A stretch of 64,000 nt of DNA from Enterobacter sp. BIGb0383 (lineage in GTDB: Bacteria > Pseudomonadota > Gammaproteobacteria > Enterobacterales > Enterobacteriaceae): positions 44,153 to 108,152 of the forward strand of contig NZ_RJKQ01000008.1 of NCBI RefSeq assembly GCF_003751845.1. The letters run 5' to 3'. Under the pieces are notes generated by a model. It worked only from the letters and a program-made list of their open reading frames with translations, had not been told where the DNA came from and searched no databases. Positions within the stretch are counted from its first letter, which is position 1. Each line of letters starts with the position of its first letter. This document shows positions 22,601-29,068 of this stretch, in pieces. Position numbers and translations under genes: made by a program.

Positions 22601-25600
22601 TGCCGTCGGCAGTACGCTCTCGTCGGGCGGCAATGTACAGCTCACCGCGACAGGAAGTAAAGGCAACGGTGATGTGCTGATTAATGGCAGTAATATCGGT
22701 GCGAAAGAGGCGGCAATTATCGACGCCCAGCGCAATGTCGATATTACCGCTTCCACCGATAAGCAGGTCAGCAGCAGCGAATCCAGCAGCAAAAACTGGA
22801 GCGTCACCACGGCGATGCCGACCATTGGCTCAGCGATCCGCACCGTCAGCGGCGGGCCGAACAACGGCAGCAGCATTCTGCCGTTCGGCTATGGCAAATC
22901 AAACAGCAAAGAATACAACGAAACCACCGCCCAGACCGGGAGCCAGATTACCGCCGAAGACGTCTATATCAACAGCAAAGACGGACATGTCAACGTCTCC
23001 GGCAGCTCGCTGGCGGCGATTAATGACCTGATGCTGACGGCGAAAAACGGCGAGATTACGGTAGATACCGGCAATAACCACGTCGTTAAAGAGACCAGCG
23101 GCAGTCAGACGCAAATCGGCAGCCTCGGCGGCGACGGCTACAGCGGCACCGTGGGCTGGAGCCGGGATAAATACGCCTCCCAGCTCGATCAGAACCAGCA
23201 GAGTACGCTGCGCAGCCAGATTGCCAGCCGCGACGGCGACGTGACGCTTGCGGCCGGGAAGGATGTGGCGATTGACGGGGCGGATATCAGCGCCGGGAAG
23301 TCGGTCAATATCAGCGGCGAGAACGTGCGTTTCGACATCAGCGAAGACACTCTGAAAAGCCACAGCGAATCGTCCAACACGCAGTATGGCGTTAAAGCGT
23401 CTGCATCCGGCTGGGTGGTGAGTGCCGCCCAGGCAGTAGAGAATGCTGCCCGTTCGGTCGAGGAGAATCGCGATCCGCGCCTGTCGGCGATTTATGCCGC
23501 CCAGGCAGGGCTGAATATTGCCAGCCAGACCATGCAGTCGGATATGAATCCGTCCGCCGTGAAGGTGACGGTCAGCGCCACGGCAGGTTCCTCGAAACAG
23601 GAGCAGGACTTCAGTAGCCAGCAGCAGCAGGGCACCACCATTAAGGCCGGGGAATCGGTCAATATCAGCGCCGAGAAGGACATTACCGGCGCGGGTGTGA
23701 ATATTGCCGGTAAGAACGTCAGCCTGGACGCCGGGCGAGATATCATCCTCGCCACCGCCCAGGATAAAGAGGCGCTGAAAAACAGCTCTAGTGGGAACCA
23801 GTTCTCCGTTGGCGTCGGCTTTAATCTTGTCGGTCAGCAGAACGGCTTCAGCATCGAACTGGGCGCCAGCACTTACAGCAATAAAGAGAACGGCGACGGC
23901 CTGGTGCATCACAACAGCCAGATTGTGGCGGATGAGACCCTGACGGTGAACAGCGGTCGCGACACCACCCTGAAAGGCACCGAGCTGAAGGGGGACAAGG
24001 TGGCGGTCGATGTGGGCCGGAACCTGACCATTGCCAGCCTGCAGGACGAGCAGAACTACGAGAGTAAAAATAAATCCGGAGGGGTTAACGTCAGTATCTG
24101 CGTCCCGCCCATCTGCGCCGGATCCAGCGTCTCGGGCACGGCGAATGCCTCGGGCGGCAAGATCACCAACGAGTACAAATCGGTCATCGACCAGAGTGGG
24201 ATCTTTGCCGGTCAGGGCGGGTTTGATGTCCATGTCGGGGAGCATACCCAGCTCGACGGGGCCGTCATCGCCTCCGACGCCACGGCGGATAAAAACCGTC
24301 TCGACACCGGGACGCTCGGCTGGACCGATATCGAGAACAAGGCCAAATCCGGCGGTAGCCAGTATGCGGTCAGCGTCTCAGGCGGCGTCCAGCAGCAAGA
24401 GGATGGCAGCCTGAAGCCGATCGCCAGCGGCCTGCCAACCGCCTCGCTTGCCAGCGTCTCGGACAGCGACAGCAGCACCACGCGTAGCGCGGTGGCTGAC
24501 GGCGAGATTGTGATTCGCGATAAGGACAAACAGCAGCAGGATATCGCCGACCTCAGCCGTGATACGGAGAATGCGCATCAGGCGCTGGAAAACAACTTCG
24601 ACAAGGACAAAATCCGCGACCAGCTGGAGACCCAGACTCAGGCCGTCGCGCTGGGCACCCAGGCGATGGATGCCTGGCGGACGAGCAAGCAGGAAGAAGA
24701 GAAAGCGAAAATCCGCGCGGAGATGGAGGCGAACGGCGAGCTTAAGGGCTTGTCCGATGAGCAAATCAACGCGAAGATTGAGAAATCGGAACAGTATAAA
24801 AAGGTCGATGAAAAGTACGGCGTCGGGAGTGAGTTCTGGCGTAACGGCACGGCTCTGACCGGACTACTGGCGGGCGTGCTGGGCGGCAACGTCAGCAGCG
24901 GAATGGCAGCCGGTGCAGCCCCTTATGTAGCAGGCCTGATTAAGGACGTAGCCGATGGCCACCCGGCAGCCCGTATTGCGCTGCATACGCTGGCCTCTGC
25001 GGTGCTGGTTAAAGCCCAGGGCGGGAACAGCGCGGCGGGTGCGGCAGGCGGGTTTATTGCGGCCTCCAGTGCGGAAGCGTTGGCGCAGGCGTTCTACGAT
25101 AAAAGCGCTGATAAGCTTTCCCCGGACGAGAAAATGGTTATCTCTAACCTTGTGACTGCGCTGGGCGCGGTGGGCGGTAGCGTGGCCGGAGGCAGCAGCC
25201 AGGGAATTGGCAGTGGGGCGAATGCGGCACGGGTAGAAGTTGAGAATAACTCTCTGAAAGGTGATGAAGCCCGTGAAGCTGTTAAGCAGAGTGCCGAATG
25301 GTGGAAGGAGCAGGTTAGGGATAAACTGGGTAAAAATCTGGCATCTCAGCTTGCAAATGGTCTGATTAATGTTGCCAGTGAAACCGGCGATATGGCAATG
25401 CTTGGCGGGGACACCGCGTTTGATTTGATGGCGGCGTTGGTTACCTGTGCGACAGGTGATGGGTATTGTAGTCAGGCCCGAAGTGACTTAGCGAAGAAAG
25501 ACGCCGCAACTGCAAGTATGCTGAACGCCATCATTAGCGGCGACGCATGGGAGGGCATTAAAGCTTCGGCTATCAATGCAGCCAATGGCGATCAGAGAGC

Positions 25601-26219
25601 ACTGGAGAGTGTTGCCGGAGTCCTTGCGGGAGTACTGATACCTGCTAAAGGTCTGCCGGGAGGAAAGACAACCAGTAGTGTCACAGATGGGATTGCGTCA
25701 ACGGAAAAAATGACACCTGAAACACCACCATTGACCTGGAAGGCTGGCGAAGGTGAGTTTAGCTATAAACCAGATGGAACAGTTACGAATGTTGAACATA
25801 TAGATGGTAAATTCAACGGCAATAGCATTCCTTATGATAAACCGATTCTTAAGCAAGAATATGTCGATATTTTATCTCCAGAGATGAAGCAGCATATCTT
25901 GTATGGCGATAAGCCAGGGAGTGGCGGTCATCAGTTCCCTGGACGACCAGGAAAAACTGCTTTCCCGAATAACTGGTCGGCAGAGAAAATTATCAATGAT
26001 GTCGGAGACATAGCTACTTCCCCTGATACTCAGTGGTTCGCTCAGACAGGAACAGGTGGTATTTATACTAGTAAAGGGAAGCCTGCTAATTGGGTTTCAT
26101 ACGAAGTAAGGGATGGGGTCAGAGTGAGAGTTGTTTTTCAACCAGCAACCGGTAAGGTTGTTACAGCTTTTCCTGATAATGCCTCTGTGCCAGCTGCTTA
26201 TAAGCCAATAAAAAAATAG
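13674..26219 (+). CDS. cdiA: CdiA: giant filamentous contact-dependent inhibition toxin with EndoU-type C-terminus
   Basis: 4181-residue TpsA exoprotein that carries a toxin to neighbouring cells. A short signal peptide (about 1-35, ending AVAAA) is followed by the TPS domain with NPYGI at 141-145 and CDGC at 147-150. FHA-1 beta-helix repeats of the NSGxLxA type run to about 1840. A non-repetitive region (about 1843-2356, nt 19200-20740) probably binds the receptor. FHA-2 repeats follow to about 3600, then the pretoxin region with V3856-E-N-N3859. After VENN comes an entry domain, then an EndoU-type nuclease domain with His4074, His4086, Lys4094 and Thr4164 in the expected order. EndoU CdiA-CTs such as STECO31 cut tRNA anticodon loops. 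The final 500 bp are more AT-rich than the rest. Confidence 0.93.
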   Translation: MDNTSLPVKFSQRAISWLIISTLVWQPMAPAVAAAISPTGPASMDSAANGVPVLNIATPNGAGISHNQFNDYNVGKEGLILNNATGQLNQTQLGGIIQNNPNLRPGQEARGIINEVTGGSRSQLQGYTEVAGKAANVMVANPYGITCDGCGFINTPNATLTTGKPQFDDKGNLSALNVTGGTITVEGKGLDASQSDALSIIARATEVNAAIHAKDLTVTAGANRVGADGSVAAIEGEGTAPTVAVDTGALGGMYANRIHLVSSEKGVGVNLGNLNARQGDIQLDASGKLVLKDSLSSGALTVKAQNAELSGDNKAAGAATVTAQNEIALKQGSLVSDKTVSLDAGDRVDIASGKVTAGENIRLTGTGLGIDKASTADAAGAIDLNAQGNDLNNAGQLTAGQAISLNAGTVSNSGTLAAKGRLDATGKRVDNQGTLQGNGVTLKSETLSNSGTLQSAGALDLSGRSLAQTGTLGAGGDAALRFDDSIHNSGSVLVDGGLTATTGELVQNGTLSGRKGIAANSDTLSSGKGAQTTSEGDVALNAGRSADIAGEINAGGLLALNSEALNTDDTARLQGQTVDLKAANAKLNGTQAAKQTLNVSADTLTHGGKSSAERIHLNAGDTLNNGGTLSATDLALESGDIINSGLLQGTGSLSLLGNRLDNRASGSIHTLGDFALNLPDFTNSGLLSAGGQLQLSGNRLSNSGEINAASLTSDYGRVDNLAGGRLLATDGMRLTQARLDNGGQIVAGQLDLDADTLTNLSDGELLSDGQLTLTGGELINEGLLQAGQLNLTADNWRNDGVALSAQDATAQVKGSLTNNGKILGQQGLDITVAATDNAGQVVAKVLALHGDLVNSGLLQGDDRLALDGRELKNNVGGQMLSAGNTTLDAGMLDNRGELQANTLDVTANDWNNRGTARAGDGLTANLSGEMQNSGLLRSAQTLDLHAADIVNEGILAADRLSLSAPQLKNSGILQGTSGLTLKTDKLNNLSGGELLSGKGLSLTLDTLQNDGLLHVGETFDLKARQLNNGGSLQADRLALDIRDTLSNDAGAELLGTEDATLKAKHLDNTGTLAAKSLSVSGDTLTNRGTLQGDSTFSATFGDLANQTGGNVISGGKMTVTGDDVRNDGQWQAQQLELNADSLTNRGDINGIAGVTATLLGKLENSGSLRSQGTTHLQANSLLNSGRLMADDLTIEAERLQNLGLLQGNRTLNARGNTITQSADGRTLTSGTLALTAGQLTTDGKLQGQQVILDADDWQHKGSLVGGSSLMATVANQLVNDGELMNQGDMQLNAAELDNRGTVLSSGDITLGGDRLKNSGSVQGLTLALSQGQVNNSGKLIGIDALTVAAPAVAGRLALAVMAKPERELRNEQGGEMLTKGDLTLHSDNVTNNGSWQGQNILLNAQRLNNGGDIQSAGDMQLVLDDSLTSAEGSKIVANGTAALQALTLTNQGEWIAKNLTLKATNLTNGGAVSGVNDLTLDLSDGLTQQQGSTLQSGGSLALNVTDLDNQGRIQADTLAITGNALTNSGSLQGDNGLKLTMRDSLTNTASGSLLSGKGVTLIAPELINYGLIQGGDASTLMATDSVRNDGKILNDGALTVTAPTLANNGMLQATDLILDAANIGNNGTLLGSDALNVTAQQINLQSAGKLLSGGNLMLSSNGFDQLGQVVALGDATLKLVNSFSGRGTLAAGKKLNVSSNGELTNHGIMQGDALDLSADGALINNGTLTSGNGASTLTGDRIDIGSTGSLQGGGDINLVSRGDITLNGFTGTGGTLTLSAPGTIVNTALLYAANNLWLLADSIKNQGGNILAGDSLWMQRDKAGAANSEILNTSGTIETTNGDITLKTGHLLNQWESITQGESKTENLATGYKSYSPGTVELPLSIFTPEEIHYRTLEFHHGALGQGAAYVSEPFPKNVEMVKEAAISRITSTTEVTGSAGRIAAGGNLYGLTTSLDNLGSSILAGKSLSLTGERLNNQSWLSGTQTVWRKYTAAPYYKSNNAPDSTFEVSYGWPFTSTATNSLYGDTLTFIATDEYRTEGSSSLRGVIQSNGDVTTRFGTVVNNSESTEVRGTIAPTLTRPGLQTLVQLTLSGETDGAEPTEFKPIAVNSPEWRDQLQNALQQVNGGSTLDLPDGRTVNLADYPQGSIKYAADGTVTVLDDNPWRQNQQISGLQAKPLDTSAYPLPQGDNGYFAVSDKPDSPYLIAINPKLNGLGALDKNVYGDLYQLLNMQPDAVPAETRQQYTDQNAFLGSSYFLDRLNLKPEYDYRILGDAAFDTRYVSNAVLSQTGNRYINGMGSDLEQMKYLMDNAAAAQQSLGLQAGVTLTADQIASLDRSMLWWEAATINGQTVLVPKLYLASGDVAVNNGSIIAGNNVTIEGDSVSNNGSTLLAKQGMTIDSQTGIDNRNASLIKAGEGLQLSAVSDINNVGSAISGKQVALESLEGDINNLTLTTQTRNDSRWNRSLFIEQDEKATIDALDSLSLNAGKNISVAGAALSAGGDTVLKAGSNIDILANNNATLFDTAWQHYKSGSSAASTLESGGKLDITAGDDLTIQASNVDVAKGAELTAGNDLSLNAGQTAKNSYSSYDRSYSSSADRSSISAGDNLILTAGRDLTSQAASLKAGELAGLQAGRDVNLLAEATTWGDSYWGGLSKAVNDHVRQQGTEITSGGDTVIVAGHDVKSQATQVLAEKDVGIAAQNDISLLTATESDYSFEDKTKIKSGFLSKKTTRTVEEHSSTNELSTLLSGDNVSLQAGNDLLIRGSAVAADGDIALKGGGDVTIEAATERASDYSMKKTTKSGFFGNGLGFTIGSQSAQETRKGAQVTQSDSRSVIGTTAGNIIVEAGDKATLVAANMVAGRDTEDTTRKTGHIDVKANDIDIVAGKDVVTGSVEQKTKSSGFGVSISNPVMETVRNIRDIAKTSGGSNITQAKTIAGEGAASAFDILDGAMKIAMPFTYGQSSSKSEMHYAGEYAVGSTLSSGGNVQLTATGSKGNGDVLINGSNIGAKEAAIIDAQRNVDITASTDKQVSSSESSSKNWSVTTAMPTIGSAIRTVSGGPNNGSSILPFGYGKSNSKEYNETTAQTGSQITAEDVYINSKDGHVNVSGSSLAAINDLMLTAKNGEITVDTGNNHVVKETSGSQTQIGSLGGDGYSGTVGWSRDKYASQLDQNQQSTLRSQIASRDGDVTLAAGKDVAIDGADISAGKSVNISGENVRFDISEDTLKSHSESSNTQYGVKASASGWVVSAAQAVENAARSVEENRDPRLSAIYAAQAGLNIASQTMQSDMNPSAVKVTVSATAGSSKQEQDFSSQQQQGTTIKAGESVNISAEKDITGAGVNIAGKNVSLDAGRDIILATAQDKEALKNSSSGNQFSVGVGFNLVGQQNGFSIELGASTYSNKENGDGLVHHNSQIVADETLTVNSGRDTTLKGTELKGDKVAVDVGRNLTIASLQDEQNYESKNKSGGVNVSICVPPICAGSSVSGTANASGGKITNEYKSVIDQSGIFAGQGGFDVHVGEHTQLDGAVIASDATADKNRLDTGTLGWTDIENKAKSGGSQYAVSVSGGVQQQEDGSLKPIASGLPTASLASVSDSDSSTTRSAVADGEIVIRDKDKQQQDIADLSRDTENAHQALENNFDKDKIRDQLETQTQAVALGTQAMDAWRTSKQEEEKAKIRAEMEANGELKGLSDEQINAKIEKSEQYKKVDEKYGVGSEFWRNGTALTGLLAGVLGGNVSSGMAAGAAPYVAGLIKDVADGHPAARIALHTLASAVLVKAQGGNSAAGAAGGFIAASSAEALAQAFYDKSADKLSPDEKMVISNLVTALGAVGGSVAGGSSQGIGSGANAARVEVENNSLKGDEAREAVKQSAEWWKEQVRDKLGKNLASQLANGLINVASETGDMAMLGGDTAFDLMAALVTCATGDGYCSQARSDLAKKDAATASMLNAIISGDAWEGIKASAINAANGDQRALESVAGVLAGVLIPAKGLPGGKTTSSVTDGIASTEKMTPETPPLTWKAGEGEFSYKPDGTVTNVEHIDGKFNGNSIPYDKPILKQEYVDILSPEMKQHILYGDKPGSGGHQFPGRPGKTAFPNNWSAEKIINDVGDIATSPDTQWFAQTGTGGIYTSKGKPANWVSYEVRDGVRVRVVFQPATGKVVTAFPDNASVPAAYKPIKK

Positions 26220-26231
26220 GATTAATCACAA

Positions 26232-26501
26232 ATGAATGAATTAGATAGAAAAATAGTTTTGTTTGGCAATCTTTTTAAAGATCGTTTAGACAATGAGCTA
26301 CTTCAAGATGCGATTAACTATGTAGGTCATGGTGAAACGGAATTAGCCTTCGAAACTATTTGCGATCATTTAAGTGAGTATGAAGTATCGATTAATCAAG
26401 CGGAATACGATTTAGCTATAACTCTTTGTAATGAACTCGAAATGGATAGGAATGATATCAGTCTTCGGCATTTAAAAGAGTTAATTATATGCCAAAAATA
26501 G
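26232..26501 (+). CDS. cdiI: CdiI immunity protein, MafI-like
   Basis: 89-residue acidic, all-helical-looking protein 12 bp after cdiA, with AGGATTAA upstream as ribosome site. The pattern AFETICDHLSEYEVSINQAEYDLA resembles MafI-family immunity proteins, which neutralise EndoU-type MafB toxins in Neisseria. Position directly after an EndoU-type CdiA-CT supports the same role: binding the cognate toxin in the cytoplasm. It is AT-rich compared with cdiA. The family match is from pattern memory; the positional argument is strong. Confidence 0.85.
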   Translation: MNELDRKIVLFGNLFKDRLDNELLQDAINYVGHGETELAFETICDHLSEYEVSINQAEYDLAITLCNELEMDRNDISLRHLKELIICQK

Positions 26502-26533
26502 TACGCAGATATATACACAGGGTGGGCATCTGA

Positions 26534-27003
26534 GTGTTACAGGTGGTAGATGCGAGTACGCATCCGGCGAAGCAGCAGAAGACCACCGAGCCGGACGAAA
26601 AAACGAAGACACCGGAGCGTTCACAGATAGATTATTCTCAATCTGTTTTCCGCGATGAGTGCGCCGGTGGCTGCGCGATCACCTGGAGAGGTTATATTGC
26701 TACCTCCAATAGTGTCAAATAAGTTGAGTTAGGTAATTTACTTGGAACATAAATTAAAAGCGAAGTATATGGTCCAGATATTAAACGTTATACTGATGAT
26801 ATAAAAAATGGTTTCGATCAGAGTCAATCTGTTGATGTGGTTATGGCAAATGGAAAGATGATCATAATTGATGGCCATCACTGAGCTGCTGCTGCAAAAT
26901 TGGCTGGGATAAAAAAATTCCATTCAGAATTAATGAAGTAACCTCTAGAGAGGCTGGAGATCAGATGCTCATTTAGACAGCAGAATATAAATTCAGGTAT
27001 TAA
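26534..27003 (+). pseudogene. Decayed orphan toxin module with a ParB-like nuclease domain
   Basis: One frame can be followed across this stretch but is broken by TAA at 26720, TAA at 26750 and TGA at 26882. A one-base loss in the A-run at 26911-26917 follows, then TAG at 26974 before the final TAA (27001). The read-through protein contains IKSEVYGPDIKRYTDDI, then VVMANGKMIIIDGHH and AAAAKLAGIKKIPFRINEV. This is the DGHHR-AAAAKLAG pattern of ParB-like/Srx nuclease domains found at CdiA-CT ends; the TGA replaces the Arg of DGHHR. It is a dead toxin remnant placed, like other orphan cdiA-CT cassettes, downstream of cdiI. The first ~90 bp are GC-rich, the rest AT-rich. Confidence 0.7.
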
Positions 27004-27005
27004 TC

Positions 27006-27395
27006 ATGTATGAGGTAATATTAAATTTCATTTTCTTACAAGAACAACTTACGACTGAGTTAAAAAAGGCTAATCCTAACTCCGTTGATTTCAAATATTT
27101 TATTGATTTTCCTAAAAAAGGGAGCGTCACATTAAATAGTGAGGGATGGTCTTTTTTACGTCATGGATTAGGTTTCAGATTCATAAGGCAAAATCCATCA
27201 CCTCATCTCATAGTCGATCCACATGTGTATCCTTTTGAATATGGGATTATAGATGACTGGAGAATTCAGCAGTTTTTAGAGTCCAGTTCAAGTGAGCTTT
27301 ATGATAAATATAAAATAAAGCGAAATCTAGAGGGTCTTTTTAATAAAGGTAAGTTAGAAAAGCTCACGGCGAATCAGTACAAGGTTAGTCGTTGA
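27006..27395 (+). CDS. Putative orphan immunity protein (for the decayed ParB-like toxin)
   Basis: Intact 129-residue AT-rich gene starting 2 bp after the decayed toxin remnant. It contains GWSFLRHGLGFRF, reminiscent of DUF6896-like immunity proteins with an HGxG core, but I cannot confirm the family. Position after a toxin fragment argues for a CdiI-type role. Its stop codon overlaps the VENN codons of the next fragment. It has no signal peptide or membrane helix. Confidence 0.6.
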   Translation: MYEVILNFIFLQEQLTTELKKANPNSVDFKYFIDFPKKGSVTLNSEGWSFLRHGLGFRFIRQNPSPHLIVDPHVYPFEYGIIDDWRIQQFLESSSSELYDKYKIKRNLEGLFNKGKLEKLTANQYKVSR

Positions 27396-27570
27396 GAATA
27401 ATACTTTCAACCTGGCTGGGAGAACTGATGAGAAAATTCGGGCCAGTATTCAGAAACAGGTTGATGGTGTTGATTTTAGATTGTTAACACCTGCTAATAA
27501 AAAGATATTTATGGAATATATAAAGACACTACCCAAAATACAGCAAGATAAAATTATTATTATGAGGTGA
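27391..27570 (+). pseudogene. VENN-initiated orphan cdiA-CT fragment
   Basis: A 59-codon frame begins exactly with Val-Glu-Asn-Asn and runs to TGA at 27568, continuing TFNLAGRTDEKIRASIQKQV and ending QQDKIIIMR. The first 11 nt (GTTGAGAATAA) are identical to the VENN codons of cdiA at 25239-25249. Orphan cdiA-CT modules typically start at this motif. At 59 residues it is far shorter than a normal CT (over 200), so it is probably an internally deleted remnant. There is no start codon; expression would need recombination into cdiA. Confidence 0.6.
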
Positions 27571-27573
27571 TTA

Positions 27574-27933
27574 ATGGGTGCCTGTATTCTTTTTAGTAAA
27601 GATGAACGTATCGAAAAAATTGAGGATAGCTTTACGTCTGCATTTATTCACAGTAGTTACTGGGATGCATTTGGTGACCTGCTGGATGCAGCATTGCTGC
27701 CTAAATATCCTAAGTTACATGAAGTGATAAAATCTGAGGAAGGTGAGTATTTAAAGTTTTATTCATTTATTGAGTTAGATAAAGGGCAATTTAACCAATC
27801 AGTTAAGTTAATTCGGGATTGTATTTCAAAACAGAATAACCCAACAGAATGGCAGAAAATGGCTCTGGTTGTATGGAGCGAAATCGCAGAGCCTTATATT
27901 GTTAAAGATGAACGCTATGAGCTCAATTACTGA
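27574..27933 (+). CDS. Putative second orphan immunity protein
   Basis: 119-residue AT-rich gene starting 3 bp after the VENN-initiated fragment, with GAGGTGATTA as ribosome site. It is rich in acidic and aromatic residues (KDERIEKIEDSF, SYWDAFGDLL, FYSFIELDKG), and no family is recognised. Position after a truncated CT and before a strong terminator suggests an immunity gene of an orphan cassette. Function is inferred from context only. Confidence 0.55.
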   Translation: MGACILFSKDERIEKIEDSFTSAFIHSSYWDAFGDLLDAALLPKYPKLHEVIKSEEGEYLKFYSFIELDKGQFNQSVKLIRDCISKQNNPTEWQKMALVVWSEIAEPYIVKDERYELNY

Positions 27934-27995
27934 CAGGCTCTCTGCAAACTCAAAATGCCATCCACTGGTTTGGCGTAAAGGGTGTAATGAGAGAG

Positions 27996-28024
27996 TCCCG
28001 GCCATTCAGGCCGGGAGCGTTTTA
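27996..28024 (+). terminator. Terminator ending the cdi/orphan cassette array
   Basis: TCCCGGCC (27996-28003) pairs with GGCCGGGA (28009-28016) around ATTCA, then GCGTTTTATC. The hairpin is followed by a T-run on the + strand, as expected for the end of the cdi transcript; it is also 8 bp from the end of the opposite symE pseudogene. Confidence 0.7.
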
Positions 28025-28031
28025 TCAGTTC

Positions 28032-28379
28032 TTACACCGCGTTCCCATTACCCCGCTTCACCACCGGCACATCGCCGGTATCGTTAATCGCACCGGGAAA
28101 TGCTTTGATCCACTGATTCATCTTCCGTTTGCTGAATTTGGCGACGCTTAACCCTTCCGCGCAGCCCCACAGCTCGCGGGTATTCTGGGTGGTGATCACA
28201 ATACAGTCCGGCATCACCCGGATTTTGACTGGTATACCCGGCGTAAAGCCCGCCTGTGAAATCTATTCCCCCTGGAGCGGAATGTAATTATTACGCGCGC
28301 GATCGTAAAACTCGCAGCGGGTAGGGGACTGTGGTGCTTTAGTTGCGGCAACTTCTGACTTAAAATCACGGTCAGCCAT
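28032..28379 (-). pseudogene. symE: SymE-like toxin gene with an internal amber stop
   Basis: From ATG at 28379 the frame runs 116 codons to TAA at 28032 but is interrupted by TAG at 28265-28263 (codon 39). The surrounding residues, IPLQGE-stop-ISQAGFTPGIPVKIRVMPDCIVIT, match the SymE pattern LKGxWLxxAGFxxGxxVxVxVMxGCIVLT. The TAG therefore replaces the conserved Trp. SymE is an AbrB-fold, SOS-induced toxin held off by the antisense RNA SymR. A truncated N-terminal peptide is unlikely to be active. No LexA box was found upstream. Confidence 0.75.
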
Positions 28380-28450
28380 AATTAACTCCTGTTTAGTTAG
28401 TTGTGGTTAGCGGGGTTGAAGTGCGCTAACACTTCAGCCCCGCGCTAATA
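28377..28450 (+). ncRNA. symR: SymR-like antisense RNA
   Basis: Opposite the symE start and 5' leader lies a strong stem: TTAGCGGGG (28407-28415), TGAAGTG, then CACTTCA and CCCCGC-GCTAA ending at 28448. E. coli SymR has the same design: GTGATTAGCG..., a long stem, then GCGCTAA, and it covers the symE ribosome site and start. Boundaries are approximate. The 235 bp from here to 28685 contain no other gene or repeat that I recognise. Confidence 0.6.
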
Positions 28451-28748
28451 CATTATTCCTGTTTCTTTCGCGACCACTTAACGGGTCCGCGCCGCTAGCC
28501 TCTTAGGGACTCAGCACCCGGTAAAGAACGACCTGATTCATGGACTCTTTACACGATCCTGTTAAGCAGATCCTACTTAAAACAGGCCCTGGTATGGTGT
28601 TGAGACAATAAAGGGAAATCCCTGGTTATATTGTATAAATGCGATGAGAAGGGCAGAAACGGTGTGAAATTATGAACACGGCGGGTGCGCACTGCTGCAT
28701 GCATCAGCCAGGAAGAAGACCTGACAAGCCTGCAAATAACGGCCATAA

Positions 28749-28770
28749 TGACACCACATCTGACACCACA
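28749..28770. promoter_or_regulatory. Tandem direct repeat before the toxin-antitoxin operon
   Basis: TGACACCACA occurs twice with a 12-bp period (28749-28758 and 28761-28770), 14 bp before the antitoxin start. Ribbon-helix-helix antitoxins often autorepress by binding such repeats, so this is a candidate operator. It is not a palindrome. Confidence 0.45.
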
Positions 28771-28783
28771 AAGGGAGTGCGGA

Positions 28784-29068
28784 ATGAGCACAATCCACTT
28801 CAGAATTGATGAAGAAACCAAGCGTCTGGCGATGCAGGCAGCAGAGCGCCAGAAAATAAGTCTGACGGAAATTATGCGTCAGCGTGCCGAAGAACTGGCA
28901 GCAGAAGAGCGTCAGTATCAGTCTGGCGAGCACGACGTCTGGCTGGAGCAGGAGATAGCCCTGGCATTTAGTCGCTATGATGCCGGTGAAAGCCAGTTCA
29001 TCAGCGATGACGAAATGAACAGCCATATGGATAAACTGAAAGCGCAGGCCGCGCGAGGTAAGCTGTGA
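28784..29068 (+). CDS. RelB/DinJ-type ribbon-helix-helix antitoxin
   Basis: 94-residue protein with an N-terminal ribbon-helix-helix pattern (MSTIHFRIDEETKRLAMQAA...SLTEIMRQ) and an acidic helical C-terminus for toxin binding. The ATG at 28784 has AAGGGAG as ribosome site; a longer in-frame opening from 28685 is less likely. It overlaps the toxin gene by 4 nt (GTGA), the usual translational coupling of type II modules. It is expected to bind its own promoter repeats and neutralise the downstream toxin. Confidence 0.85.
   Translation: MSTIHFRIDEETKRLAMQAAERQKISLTEIMRQRAEELAAEERQYQSGEHDVWLEQEIALAFSRYDAGESQFISDDEMNSHMDKLKAQAARGKL

Noticed and set aside
22899..24245. 448-codon minus-strand open frame inside cdiA
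   Set aside because: Same explanation: antisense shadow of high-GC coding DNA.
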